Source of the DNA: Candidatus Brevundimonas phytovorans
GTDB taxonomy: Bacteria > Pseudomonadota > Alphaproteobacteria > Caulobacterales > Caulobacteraceae
Direction: 5' to 3'
NCBI GenBank assembly: GCA_029203145.1
Contig: CP119309.1
Coordinates: forward strand, 1,389,001-1,453,000
DNA: 64,000 nt
Under the pieces are notes generated by a model. It was not told the DNA's origin. It ran no database searches and was given only the letters and a program-made list of their open reading frames with translations. The position numbers and the translations under genes are program-made. Below, piece by piece: positions 33,974 through 43,383 of this stretch (positions are counted from its first letter, which is position 1; each line of letters starts with the position of its first letter).

Positions 33974-34103
33974 GCGCTTGTAGAAAACCTATCAGGGCGT
34001 CGAAGACAATCTGGTTTGTGGAAGGATCGTGCACGACGGATGCTGAATGTCGAGCCGCCACGCAATAGCGAAGGCGGAAGGCAGCAGATCATGGAATCGT
34101 CCG

Positions 34104-35507
34104 ATGCGCGTCTTTCTGGCATCTATCCCCCTGGAACGGACGAAAGTCGTCGTCGTCGGCGCCGGCGAACCGGCCCTGGCGAAGCTGCGACTGTTCCTGA
34201 GCAGCCCGGCTGAGCTGGTCTGGTTCACCCCTGACGGCGCGCCCGCTGCGCTGGAAACGCCGCAGGGCGCTCCGACGCCGGCGACGCGTATTCCCGACGC
34301 AGCCGACCTGACCGGCGCCCGGCTGGTCTTCATCGCCCTTCATGATCTCACCCTCGCCCGCGACATCGCCGAGGCCGCCCGCAAGGCCGGGGCCCAGGCC
34401 AACATCGTCGATCAACCCGCCTCCAGCGACTTCCACACCCCGGCCCTGATCGACCGCGATGACGTGGTCGTGGGCGTGGCCACTGGCGGGAACGCCCCTA
34501 TCCTTGCCCGCGATCTGCGCTCCCGGATCGAAGCCGTCTTGCCGCAGGGCGTGGCCTCGGTCGCCAAGCTGGCGGGCGAACTGCGCGGCGCGGTGAAGGA
34601 ATCCATCCCCGACTTCCTCGCGCGCCGCCGCTTCTGGGAAAAGGCCTTCCGCAGTCCCGCCGCCGACCTCGCCGCCGACGGCCGCATGGCCGAGGCCCGC
34701 CGCGAGATGGTCCGCCTGTTGAACGTCGCCGCCTCGCCGCATGATGAGGCCGCCCAGGGCATGGTCCACATCGTCGGCGCCGGGCCGGGCGATCCCGAAC
34801 TTCTGACCCTCAAGGCCCTGCGCGCGCTGCAAGACGCCGACGTCATCATCCACGACAAGCTGGTCTCGACCGAGGTGCTGGACCGCGCTCGTCGCGACGC
34901 CAAACGCATCTATGTCGGCAAGTCGCGCGGCGACCATTCGGTGCCGCAGGATCAGATCGAACAACTGATGATCGACGAGGCCCGCGCCGGCCACCGCGTC
35001 GTTCGCCTGAAGGGCGGCGATCCCTTCGTCTTCGGACGCGGGGGCGAAGAACTGGAGGCGGTCCGCGCCGCCGGGATCGAGGCCATCGTCGTGCCGGGCA
35101 TCACCGCCGCCCTCGCCTGCGCCGCCTCCACCGGCCTGCCCCTGACCCATCGCGACCACGCCCAGGCCGTCACCTTCGTGACCGGCCAGCCCAAGCCGGG
35201 CGGTCAGGGCGCGGACTGGACCCGTCTGGCGGCGCCGAACCACACCCTCGCCGTCTACATGGGATCCGGTCAGGCCGAGGGCATCGCCTCCAGCCTGATC
35301 GCCGCCGGTCGCGACGGCGCCACCCCCGTCGCCGTGGTCGAGAACGGCAGCCGCCCTGAACAGCGCACGTTCAAGGGTCGCCTCGACGGCCTCGCCGCCC
35401 TGGTCGCCCGCATGGATCTGACCGGCCCGGCCCTGCTGTTCATCGGCGAGACCGCCGCCCTGGCCGTCGCCAGTGAAGAGCGCGCCTTGATCGAGGTCGC
35501 CGCATGA
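34104..35507 (+). CDS. cysG: Siroheme synthase (trifunctional CysG)
   Basis: A 467-residue fusion: N-terminal precorrin-2 dehydrogenase/sirohydrochlorin ferrochelatase (about 1-205; NAD site VVVGAGEPALAKLRL, later GVATGGNAPILAR) and C-terminal uroporphyrinogen-III methyltransferase (about 210-467; GAGPGDPELLTLKALR, RLKGGDPFVFGRGGEE, PGITAALA). Supplies siroheme for CysI. The ATG at 34104 matches the family start; an earlier ATG at 34047 is possible. The dinucleotide loop deviates from the commoner GGGxVAxRK form. First gene of the plus-strand sulfur series. Confidence 0.95.
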   Translation: MRVFLASIPLERTKVVVVGAGEPALAKLRLFLSSPAELVWFTPDGAPAALETPQGAPTPATRIPDAADLTGARLVFIALHDLTLARDIAEAARKAGAQANIVDQPASSDFHTPALIDRDDVVVGVATGGNAPILARDLRSRIEAVLPQGVASVAKLAGELRGAVKESIPDFLARRRFWEKAFRSPAADLAADGRMAEARREMVRLLNVAASPHDEAAQGMVHIVGAGPGDPELLTLKALRALQDADVIIHDKLVSTEVLDRARRDAKRIYVGKSRGDHSVPQDQIEQLMIDEARAGHRVVRLKGGDPFVFGRGGEELEAVRAAGIEAIVVPGITAALACAASTGLPLTHRDHAQAVTFVTGQPKPGGQGADWTRLAAPNHTLAVYMGSGQAEGIASSLIAAGRDGATPVAVVENGSRPEQRTFKGRLDGLAALVARMDLTGPALLFIGETAALAVASEERALIEVAA

Positions 35508-35791
35508 AACTGCTGACCGCCAACCGCCTCAATGACGGGCGCGTCATCTATCTGGGCGAGGCCGACGCAGCCGTCGAGACCATCGCCGCCGCCCGTCCGC
35601 TGGACGCCGAGGCCGCCGAAACCGCCCTGGCCCTGGCCCAGTCGCGCCCGGCCGTCTTCGTCAATCCCTACCTGATCGAGGTCGAGGACCGCACCCCCAC
35701 CGGCCGCGACCGGCTGAAGGAGCGCATCCGCTCGGCTGGCCCCACGGTCGGCCACAGCCTCGGCTTCGTCGTCCGAAACGAGACCGCCTGA
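35504..35791 (+). CDS. DUF2849 protein of the sulfite-reduction operon
   Basis: A 95-residue protein, no membrane segments, N-terminus KLLTANRLNDGRVIYLG. It matches the DUF2849 family, commonly found between cysG and cysI in alphaproteobacteria. No catalytic residues are evident. Overlaps cysG (ATGA) and cysI (TGATG), so strict co-expression with the siroheme enzymes is implied. Its function is unknown; a helper for CysI or siroheme loading is a guess. Confidence 0.85.
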   Translation: MKLLTANRLNDGRVIYLGEADAAVETIAAARPLDAEAAETALALAQSRPAVFVNPYLIEVEDRTPTGRDRLKERIRSAGPTVGHSLGFVVRNETA

Positions 35792-37458
35792 TGTACCGCT
35801 ATGACGAGTTCGACGCCGCCCTGGTCCGCGAGCGCATCGCGGAGTTCAGCGATCAGGTCGAACGCCGCAGCAGCGGCGCGCTGACCGAGGACGAGTTCAA
35901 GCCTCTGCGGCTGATGAACGGCGTCTATCTGCAACTGCACGCCTATATGGCGCGGATCGCGGTCCCCTATGGCGTGATGAACAGCCGTCAGATGCGCCAA
36001 CTGGCCCATGTCGCCCGCACCTATGACAAGGGCTACGGCCACTTCACCACCCGCACCAATATCCAGTTCAATTGGCCCGCGCTGCAGGACCTGCCGGCCA
36101 TCCTCAGCGATTTGGCCGAGGTCGAGATGCACGCCATCCAGACCTCCGGCAACTGCATCCGCAACGTCACGACCGACGTCTTCGCCGGCGTCGCCGCCGA
36201 CGAGATCGAAGACCCACGCCCGTGGTGCGAGATCATCCGTCAGTGGTCGACGATCCACCCGGAATTCTCCTTCCTGCCGCGCAAGTTCAAGATCGCCATT
36301 GTCGGCGCGCCCAAGGACCGGGCAGCAATCCGCACCCACGACGTGGGGCTTCAGATCGTGCGCGGCGAGGACGGTCAGACGGCGTTTCGCGTCTTCGTCG
36401 GCGGCGGTCAGGGGCGCCTGCCTCACATCGCGCAAGAGATCGCCTCGGCGGTGCCGGGGCAGTCCTTGCTGGCCTATCTGACCGCCATCCTGCGCGCCTA
36501 CAACCTGCTGGGGCGGCGCGACAACATCCACAAGGCGCGCATCAAGATCCTGGTCGCCGCCATCGGCATCGACGCCTTCCGCGACGAGGTCGAGCGCCAG
36601 TTCGCCATCCTGCGCCTCGAAGACCTGCACATTCCCGACGAAGAACTGGCGCGCATACAGACCTATTTCACCCCGCCGCCGTTCGAGGCCCTGCCCGCCG
36701 TCAGCCCCGCCTATGACGGCGCCCGGCGCCTGAACCCCGAGTTCGCGCGCTTCACCCGCTCAAACCTGCGATCGCACAAGCAGGCCGGCTATGGCGCCAT
36801 CATCATCTCGCTGAAGCCCATTGATGGCGTGCCGGGCGACATCACAGCGGATCAGATGGAGGTCGTCGCCGACCTGGCCGAACGCTATTCCTTCGACGAA
36901 GTCCGCGCCTCCTACGAACAGAACTTGGTCCTGCCGCACGTCCGGCTGGAGGACGCCCACGCTGTATGGAGCCGCCTGCGCGAGGCCGGTCTGGCCACGG
37001 CCAACGCCGACCTGGCCACCGACATCATCGCCTGCCCCGGCCTGGACTATTGCAGCCTGGCCAACGCCCGCTCCATCCCGGTGGCGCAGGCCCTGTCGCG
37101 CCAGCTGGCCGACGCGGCCTTGCAGGAAAAACTCGGGCCGGTGCGCATCAACATCAGCGGCTGCATCAACGCCTGCGGCCACCACCACGTCGGCCACATC
37201 GGCGTCCTCGGCGTCGATCGGAAGGGCGAGGAATATTATCAGATCACCGTCGGCGGCTCGCCCGACGAGCAGGCGGCTCTGGGCGAGATTGTCGGACGCA
37301 GCCTGCCCGCCGACGAGGTCGCCCCCGCCATCGCCCGCGCCCTGGACCGCTATCTGGAGATCCGCACCGACGGCGAGCTGTTCATCGACACGGTCCGCCG
37401 CCTCGGCGCCGATCCCTTCCGCACCGCCATCTATGAGCCGATCTATGCAACTGCTTGA
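35791..37458 (+). CDS. cysI: Ferredoxin-type sulfite reductase hemoprotein
   Basis: A 555-residue nitrite/sulfite reductase-fold enzyme with siroheme and a [4Fe-4S] cluster, reducing sulfite to sulfide. Cluster ligands Cys415, Cys421, Cys458 and Cys462 (C-x5-C and GCINACGHHHVGH) are present, with TTRTNIQFNW (about 86-95) and TSGNCIRNV in the substrate region. No CysJ flavoprotein is encoded nearby, so ferredoxin is the likely donor. Overlaps DUF2849 upstream and the CysH fusion downstream. Confidence 0.94.
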   Translation: MYRYDEFDAALVRERIAEFSDQVERRSSGALTEDEFKPLRLMNGVYLQLHAYMARIAVPYGVMNSRQMRQLAHVARTYDKGYGHFTTRTNIQFNWPALQDLPAILSDLAEVEMHAIQTSGNCIRNVTTDVFAGVAADEIEDPRPWCEIIRQWSTIHPEFSFLPRKFKIAIVGAPKDRAAIRTHDVGLQIVRGEDGQTAFRVFVGGGQGRLPHIAQEIASAVPGQSLLAYLTAILRAYNLLGRRDNIHKARIKILVAAIGIDAFRDEVERQFAILRLEDLHIPDEELARIQTYFTPPPFEALPAVSPAYDGARRLNPEFARFTRSNLRSHKQAGYGAIIISLKPIDGVPGDITADQMEVVADLAERYSFDEVRASYEQNLVLPHVRLEDAHAVWSRLREAGLATANADLATDIIACPGLDYCSLANARSIPVAQALSRQLADAALQEKLGPVRINISGCINACGHHHVGHIGVLGVDRKGEEYYQITVGGSPDEQAALGEIVGRSLPADEVAPAIARALDRYLEIRTDGELFIDTVRRLGADPFRTAIYEPIYATA

Positions 37459-38521
37459 GCAAGCCCAGGACGGCGTCCGCCTGAGTGTTTCCACGCCAGA
37501 GCAGGACATCCGCGCGGCGGCCGCCGCCAATGACAGCCTGATCCTGGAGTTCGAGGCCTTTCGTGACGGACGCGGCTTTTCGCTGGCCGCCATCCTGCGC
37601 GGCCAAGGCTATCAGGGCCGCCTGATCGCGGCGGGCAAGGTCCTGCCCGATCAGGCCAGGCATCTGCGCCGCAGCGGCTTTGACGCCGTCGAACTGGCGC
37701 CGGGCGCCGACCCCACGCCGTGGCGGCGCATGGATCAGGCCTTCAGCGCGGCCTATCAAACCGCTTCCAGCGACGACCGTCTGGTCTGGCGTCAACGCCA
37801 CGCCGCGTCCGCCAGCGACGACGCCATCGCCCTGGCCGCGCGCCTGAACGCCCAATGGGGCGACGCTGACTCGGAAGACCTGCTGCGCGCAGCGCTGGCC
37901 CCGGAACTGGGCCGCAAGGCCGCCGCCATCTCTTCCTTCGGCGCCGAGGCGGCGGTGCTCCTGCACCTGATCTCTCGCATTCAACCCGACCTGCCGGTGC
38001 TCTTCCTCGAGACCGGTCAGCACTTCTTTCAGACCCTGGCCTATCGTCGTGCGCTGACCGACCGCCTCGGCTTGACCGACGTGCGAGACATCACGCCCGA
38101 CGCCGCCGCCCTGTCCAAGACGGACCCGAACGGCGACCTGTGGCGCAGCGCCCCAGACGCCTGCTGCGATGTCCGCAAGGTGCAGCCGCTGGCCCAGGCC
38201 CTGGCCGGGTTCGACACCCGCATCACCGGCCGCAAGCGTTTCCAGAACACCCACCGCGCGTCGCTCGCACCGTTCGAGGCGGCTGACGGGGTGCTGACGG
38301 TCAACCCTCTCGCCAGTTGGACCGCCGAGCAGATCGAGGCCTGGCTTCGCGATCACCAACTCCCCCGCCACCCTCTGGTCGAGCAGGGCTACCCCTCCAT
38401 CGGCTGCTGGCCCTGCACCCGCGCCATCAAGACCGGCGAGGACGCCCGCGACGGTCGCTGGGCCGGTCAGGAGAAAACAGAGTGCGGCATCCACGGACGG
38501 ACGCTGGCCCCGGCCTGTTGA
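37445..38521 (+). CDS. cysH: DUF934-CysH fusion: adenylylsulfate reductase
   Basis: 358 residues. The N-terminal 110 match DUF934 (LEFEAFRDGRGFSLAAILRG, HLRRSGFDAVEL), usually a separate gene beside cysH. The rest is a PAPS/APS reductase with catalytic Cys347 (KTECGIH) and Cys240-Cys241 plus Cys321-x2-Cys324, the [4Fe-4S] ligand set of APS-type reductases. It makes sulfite for CysI. The ATG at 37445 overlaps cysI by 14 bases; the frame is open further upstream but inside cysI. The fusion suggests DUF934 works directly with this reductase. Confidence 0.92.
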   Translation: MQLLEQAQDGVRLSVSTPEQDIRAAAAANDSLILEFEAFRDGRGFSLAAILRGQGYQGRLIAAGKVLPDQARHLRRSGFDAVELAPGADPTPWRRMDQAFSAAYQTASSDDRLVWRQRHAASASDDAIALAARLNAQWGDADSEDLLRAALAPELGRKAAAISSFGAEAAVLLHLISRIQPDLPVLFLETGQHFFQTLAYRRALTDRLGLTDVRDITPDAAALSKTDPNGDLWRSAPDACCDVRKVQPLAQALAGFDTRITGRKRFQNTHRASLAPFEAADGVLTVNPLASWTAEQIEAWLRDHQLPRHPLVEQGYPSIGCWPCTRAIKTGEDARDGRWAGQEKTECGIHGRTLAPAC

Positions 38522-38579
38522 CGCTCTCTCTCCGTCCCATCCCCCGCTCCCATTACAAGACCTGAAGCAGAGACATCCC

Positions 38580-39599
38580 GTGTCCATCGCCAGCATCGTC
38601 AACCTCATCGGCGACACGCCGCTCATCCGCCTGAACCGCCTGTCGGACGCCACCGGCTGCGAGATTCTGGGCAAGGCGGAGTTCCTGAACCCCGGCCAGT
38701 CCATCAAGGACCGCGCCGCCCTGTCTATCGTGCAGAAGGCCAAGGCCTCGGGCGCGTTGCGCCCCGGCGGGGTGATCGTCGAGGGCACAGCGGGCAACAC
38801 CGGCATCGGTCTGGCCCTGGTCGGCGCGGCTCTGGGCCACCGCGTGGTCATCGTCATGCCGCGCACCCAGTCGGAAGAGAAGAAGCTGGCCATCCGCGCC
38901 TTGGGCGCCCGGCTGATCGAGGTGGACGCCGCCCCCTTCTCCAGCCCCAACCACTTCGTGCATTACTCCGAAGAAGTGGCGCGAAAGCTGAACCTCAGCG
39001 AACCAAACGGCGCCTTCTGGGCCAATCAGTTCGACAACACGGCCAACCGCGCCGCCCACTATGAAGGCACCGCCGCCGAGATCTGGGAACAGACCCAGGG
39101 CAAGGTCGACGCCTTCGTCAGCGCCGTCGGCAGCGGCGGCACCCTGGCCGGCGTCGCCGCCTTCCTGCGCGAGCGCAATCCGGCGGTGAAGATCGGCCTG
39201 GCGGACCCGGCCGGCGCCTCGCTCCACAACTGGTTCACTCAAGGCCAGATGACCGGTGAAGGTAGTTCGATCACCGAGGGCATCGGCGTGGCCCGCATCA
39301 CCGGCAATCTGGAAGGCTTCACGCCCGACTTCTCCTATCGGATCGAAGACGCTGAATTCCTGCCCATTCTGTTCGATCTCGTGACCCACGAAGGCCTATC
39401 GCTGGGCGGATCGTCGGGCGTCAATCTGGCCGGCGCCGTGCGACTGGCCCGCGACCTCGGACCGGGCAAGACCATCGTCACCGTCCTGTGCGACCCGGGC
39501 ACGCGCTACGCCTCTCGCCTGTTCAATCCGGAGTTCCTGCGCAGCAAGGGCCTGCCGACTCCCCATTGGGTGACTGAAAACGTCAGGGAACTCGCATAA
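38580..39599 (+). CDS. cysK: Cysteine synthase / PLP-dependent cysteine enzyme
   Basis: A 339-residue fold-type II PLP enzyme. PLP Lys in NPGQSIKDRAAL (about 40-51), GTAGNTGIGLALV (about 66-78), SVGSGGTLAGV in the phosphate loop and GLSLGGSSGVNLAGA late. It should use O-acetylserine plus sulfide to make cysteine, completing the pathway. The GTAGNTGIG branch also includes cysteine desulfhydrase Cds1-like enzymes, so breakdown activity is an alternative. GTG start at 38580, 58 bases after cysH. Its stop overlaps the next gene (TAATG). Confidence 0.9.
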   Translation: MSIASIVNLIGDTPLIRLNRLSDATGCEILGKAEFLNPGQSIKDRAALSIVQKAKASGALRPGGVIVEGTAGNTGIGLALVGAALGHRVVIVMPRTQSEEKKLAIRALGARLIEVDAAPFSSPNHFVHYSEEVARKLNLSEPNGAFWANQFDNTANRAAHYEGTAAEIWEQTQGKVDAFVSAVGSGGTLAGVAAFLRERNPAVKIGLADPAGASLHNWFTQGQMTGEGSSITEGIGVARITGNLEGFTPDFSYRIEDAEFLPILFDLVTHEGLSLGGSSGVNLAGAVRLARDLGPGKTIVTVLCDPGTRYASRLFNPEFLRSKGLPTPHWVTENVRELA

Positions 39600-40639
39600 T
39601 GACCGGCCTGATCCCCAACCGCCGCGGTCTTCTGATCGGCGCCGCCGCGCTTCCTTTCATCGCCCCGGCCTTCAGCGGCTGCGCCCAGAGCCAGGGGACG
39701 CAGGCCGCCCTGCTCAACGTCTCCTATGATCCGACGCGCGAATTCTACCGCGCCTACAATGAGGCCTTCCTCGCCCGCTGGCGTGAAAAAGGCGGCGCGC
39801 CCTTCGCCGTCGAACAGTCGCACGGCGGATCGGGCAAGCAGGCCCGCGCCGTCATCGATGGCCTGCCCGGCGACGTGGTCACATTAGCCTTGGCCTCCGA
39901 CATCGACGAGATCACCGCGCGCGGCCTTATCAAGCCCGACTGGCAGACCCGCCTGCCCGACAACGCCTCGCCCTACACTTCGACCATCGTGTTTCTGGTG
40001 CGCAAAGGAAATCCGAAAGGGATCCACGACTGGCCCGACCTGCTGAAGCCCGGCGTCGAGGTCATCACCCCCAATCCCAAGACCTCGGGCGGCGCGCGCT
40101 GGAACTATCTGGCGGCCTGGGCCGACGCCCTGCGGCGTCCAGGCGGCGCCGAGCAATCGGCTCAGGCGTTCGTCACCGAACTGTTCCGCCGCGTGCCTGT
40201 GCTGGACACCGGCGCGCGCGGATCGACCACCACCTTTGTCCAGCGCGGCATCGGCGACGTCCTGCTGACCTGGGAGAACGAGGCCTTCCTCGCCGCCAAG
40301 GAACTGGGGCCGGACAAGGTCGACATCATCGCCCCGCCCTTCTCCATCCTGGCCGAACCGCCGGTGGCCGTGGTCGACAGCGTCGTGGACCGCAAGGGCA
40401 CGCGCGACCGGGCCGAGGCCTATCTCGCCCAGCTCTATGATGAACCCGCCCAGGTTCTGGCCGCCGAGCACTTCTATCGCCCGCGTAACCCGGCCGTGGC
40501 GGCGCGTTTCGCTGACCGCTTCCCCCACCTGACGCTGGCCGACATCTCCGATTTCGGCGGCTGGACCGCCGCCCAGAAGCGCCACTTCGCTGACGGCGGC
40601 CTGTTCGATCAGATCTATCAGCCCGGCCGACGACCATGA
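39599..40639 (+). CDS. Sulfate ABC transporter substrate-binding protein
   Basis: Periplasmic sulfate/thiosulfate-binding protein of 346 residues (Sbp/CysP family). The N-terminus has a twin-arginine-like NRRGLLIGA and hydrophobic stretch ending SGC, which could be a Tat signal or lipobox. LNVSYDPTREFYRAYN, QSHGGSGKQARAVIDG (about 77-92) and WNYLAAW are family hallmarks, and no metal-specific site is seen. Followed by both permeases and the ATPase with ATGA overlaps. Sbp versus CysP cannot be decided. Confidence 0.93.
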   Translation: MTGLIPNRRGLLIGAAALPFIAPAFSGCAQSQGTQAALLNVSYDPTREFYRAYNEAFLARWREKGGAPFAVEQSHGGSGKQARAVIDGLPGDVVTLALASDIDEITARGLIKPDWQTRLPDNASPYTSTIVFLVRKGNPKGIHDWPDLLKPGVEVITPNPKTSGGARWNYLAAWADALRRPGGAEQSAQAFVTELFRRVPVLDTGARGSTTTFVQRGIGDVLLTWENEAFLAAKELGPDKVDIIAPPFSILAEPPVAVVDSVVDRKGTRDRAEAYLAQLYDEPAQVLAAEHFYRPRNPAVAARFADRFPHLTLADISDFGGWTAAQKRHFADGGLFDQIYQPGRRP

Positions 40640-41481
40640 CCCGACAGGCCGGTCGCTCGTTCTGGAAGGCGCCCAGCGCCCTGCCCGGCTTTTCCCTCTC
40701 GCTGGGGGTCACCGTCGCCTACCTGTCCTTCTTCGTGCTGATCCCTCTGACGGCCTTGGCGATCAGGCCCTGGGAGCATGGACTGGATGGCGTCGTCGCC
40801 GCCGTCACTTCACCGCGCGCCCAGGCCGCCCTCAGGCTCAGCTTCGTCGCCGCCGCCATCGCCGCTGCGGTCAATGCGGTCATGGGCGGCCTGCTGGCCT
40901 GGGTGCTGACCCGCTATGAGTTTCCGGGCAAGCGGCTGGCCGACGCCGTCATCGACCTGCCCTTCGCCTTGCCGACGGCGGTGGCCGGCATCGCCCTGAC
41001 CGCCCTCTACGCCCAGAACGGGCCGATCGGGGGCCTGCTGGCGCCGCTGGGGATCAAGATCGCCTACACCCCCGTCGGCGTGGTCGTGGCCATGATCTTC
41101 GTCGGCCTGCCCTTCGTCGTCCGCTCCATCCAGCCCGTGCTTCAGGATCTGGATCAGGAGGTCGAGGCCGCCGCCGAGACCCTAGGCGCCTCGCCGTGGC
41201 AGAGCGCCACGCGGGTCATCCTGCCCGCCATCCTGCCCGCCCTGCTGTCCGGCGTCGGTCTGGCCTTCGCGCGCGGGGTCGGGGAATACGGCTCGGTCAT
41301 CTTCATCGCCGGCAATATGCCGCTGCGCTCCGAAATCGCCCCTCTGCTCATCGTCACCCAGTTGGAGCAGTTCGACTACGCCGGCGCGGCGACCATCGGC
41401 ATGGCCATGCTGATCCTGTCCTTCCTGATCCTGCTCGGCTTCAACGGCCTGCAAGGCCTGATCGCGAGGCAAGGCGTATGA
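40636..41481 (+). CDS. cysT: Sulfate ABC transporter permease CysT
   Basis: Inner-membrane permease of 281 residues with about six helices. Seen: RYEFPGKRLADAVIDLPFAL (about 93-112) and the EAA loop EAAAETLGASPWQSATRVIL (about 177-196) that contacts CysA. Starts in an ATGA overlap with the binding-protein gene and ends in one with cysW. It works as a heterodimer with CysW. Confidence 0.94.
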   Translation: MTRQAGRSFWKAPSALPGFSLSLGVTVAYLSFFVLIPLTALAIRPWEHGLDGVVAAVTSPRAQAALRLSFVAAAIAAAVNAVMGGLLAWVLTRYEFPGKRLADAVIDLPFALPTAVAGIALTALYAQNGPIGGLLAPLGIKIAYTPVGVVVAMIFVGLPFVVRSIQPVLQDLDQEVEAAAETLGASPWQSATRVILPAILPALLSGVGLAFARGVGEYGSVIFIAGNMPLRSEIAPLLIVTQLEQFDYAGAATIGMAMLILSFLILLGFNGLQGLIARQGV

Positions 41482-42353
41482 CGGTGGAGGTCATGACCGG
41501 CGCGCCCCCGGCGACGCCCTCTCGCTATCGCCGCCGCACGGCCAGTCGTCGGCTGCTCATCGGTCTGGCCCTGCTGTGGCTCACCCTGATCGTGCTGGCG
41601 CCTCTGGGCGTCATCCTGGTTGAGGCCCTGAGAAAAGGTCTGGGCGCGGCCATCACCAGCCTGTCCCATCCCGACGTCTGGTCGGCCGCCCGCCTGACCC
41701 TGCTGACCACGGCCATCGCCACGCCGCTGAACGCCGTCTTCGGTCTGGCCGCCGCCTGGTGCGTCACCCGGTTCGACTTCGTCGGCAAGACCCTGCTGAT
41801 GGCCCTGATCGACCTGCCCCTGTCGGTGTCGCCGGTCATTTCCGGCCTGGTCTGGGTCCTGCTGTTCGGCGCCTCGGGCTGGTTCGCGCCCTGGCTCAAC
41901 GCCACCGGGTTGCAGATCATGTTCACCCCGGTCGCCATCGTCCTGGCCACGATCATCGTCACCCTGCCCTATGTGGCGCGCGAGTTGATCCCCCTGATGC
42001 AGCAACAGGGGTCGGACGAGGAACTCGCCGCCCTGACGCTGGGCGCGCGTCCCTCCGCCATCTTCTTCTTCATCACCCTGCCCAACGTGCGCTGGGCCCT
42101 GCTGTACGGCGTCCTGCTGGCCAACGCCCGAGCCATGGGCGAGTTTGGCGCCGTATCAGTCGTGTCCGGCCATATTCGCGGCCTGACCAACACCCTGCCG
42201 CTGCACGTCGAGATTCTTTACAACGAGTACGACTTCGTCGGCGCCTTCGCGACCGCCGCCCTGCTGGCGGTTCTGGCGCTTGTGACCCTGGTGCTGAAGT
42301 CCTTCCTCGAGCACCGCCACGCCGACGACCTCGCCGCGAGGGGGCGGCGCTGA
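41478..42353 (+). CDS. cysW: Sulfate ABC transporter permease CysW
   Basis: Second permease, 291 residues, about six helices. Contains RFDFVGKTLLMALIDLPLSV, the EAA-like loop ELAALTLGARPSAIFFFITL, and ARAMGEFGAVSVVSGHIRG typical of CysW. I set the start at the ATG 41478-41480 (ATGA overlap with cysT); the frame is open further upstream but inside cysT. It ends 1 base before the cysA start. Confidence 0.94.
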   Translation: MTVEVMTGAPPATPSRYRRRTASRRLLIGLALLWLTLIVLAPLGVILVEALRKGLGAAITSLSHPDVWSAARLTLLTTAIATPLNAVFGLAAAWCVTRFDFVGKTLLMALIDLPLSVSPVISGLVWVLLFGASGWFAPWLNATGLQIMFTPVAIVLATIIVTLPYVARELIPLMQQQGSDEELAALTLGARPSAIFFFITLPNVRWALLYGVLLANARAMGEFGAVSVVSGHIRGLTNTLPLHVEILYNEYDFVGAFATAALLAVLALVTLVLKSFLEHRHADDLAARGRR

Positions 42354-42354
42354 C

Positions 42355-43383
42355 ATGACCCTCGACATCCAGTCCATCACCCGCGCCTATGACGGCTCCC
42401 CCGCTCTGGACGACGTCAGCCTGACGGTGCGCGACGGCGAGTTCCTGGCTCTGCTTGGCCCTTCCGGTTCCGGCAAGACCACCCTGCTGCGGATCATGGC
42501 AGGTCTGGACAGCCCCACCGCCGGGCAGGTCCTGTTCAACGGCGAGGACTTCCTGGCCCTCAGCCCGCGCGAGCGCCGCGTCGGCATGGTGTTCCAGAGC
42601 TACGCCCTGTTCCGCCACATGACGGTGGCCGACAACATCGCCTTTGGCCTGAAGGTCCGCCCGCGCGCCACCCGCCCCGGCCGCGCCGAGATCGCCGACC
42701 GAGTCCGGGACTTGCTGCGGCTGATCCAGCTGGAGGGTTACGGCGCCCGCTACCCCAGTCAGTTGTCCGGCGGCCAGCGTCAGCGCGTCGCCCTGGCCCG
42801 CGCCCTGGCCATCGAACCGCGCCTTCTGCTGCTGGACGAACCCTTCGGCGCCCTCGACGCCCGCGTCCGCCGCGACCTGCGCCGCTGGCTGCGTCAGGTG
42901 CATGAGCAGACCGGCGTCACGACCGTCCTCGTCACCCACGATCAGGAGGAGGCGCTGGAACTGGCCGACCGCGTCGCCATCCTGAAACAGGGGCGCATCG
43001 AACAGGTCGACACGCCGCAAGGCCTCTACGACCGCCCCGCCTCGGCCTTCGTCCACGACTTCCTCGGCGAAGGGTTGCAGCTTCAGGCCACCGTGGCGCG
43101 GGGCGAGGTCGTGTCGAACGACTGGCGCGCGCCGTCCGACGCCCCGACCGGCGACGCCTTCCTCTGCATCCGGCCCGAAGATCTGGAGGCCGGCGATACG
43201 GGCCTGGTCGGCATCGTCATGTCCAGCCTGAGGCGCGGCGACCGCGCCCGCGTGGCGGTGTCCCTGCATGGCCGCCGCCTGGAGCTGGAACGTCCTGTCG
43301 GCGATCCCCTGACGACCCTGGCGCCCGGCGAAGCGGTCCGGCTGCATCCCCGCCGCTTCCATGTTCTGGCGAAAAGCGCATGA
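42355..43383 (+). CDS. cysA: Sulfate/thiosulfate import ATP-binding protein CysA
   Basis: A 342-residue ABC ATPase. Walker A GPSGSGKTT (about 35-43), Q-loop MVFQSYALF (about 79-87), signature LSGGQRQRVALARAL (about 138-152), Walker B LLLLDEPFGALD and H-loop VTHDQEEALE. The C-terminal 100 residues form a TOBE-like regulatory domain (CIRPEDLEAG). Completes the importer with Sbp/CysT/CysW. Its stop overlaps the FAD oxidoreductase start by 4 bases. Confidence 0.95.
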   Translation: MTLDIQSITRAYDGSPALDDVSLTVRDGEFLALLGPSGSGKTTLLRIMAGLDSPTAGQVLFNGEDFLALSPRERRVGMVFQSYALFRHMTVADNIAFGLKVRPRATRPGRAEIADRVRDLLRLIQLEGYGARYPSQLSGGQRQRVALARALAIEPRLLLLDEPFGALDARVRRDLRRWLRQVHEQTGVTTVLVTHDQEEALELADRVAILKQGRIEQVDTPQGLYDRPASAFVHDFLGEGLQLQATVARGEVVSNDWRAPSDAPTGDAFLCIRPEDLEAGDTGLVGIVMSSLRRGDRARVAVSLHGRRLELERPVGDPLTTLAPGEAVRLHPRRFHVLAKSA

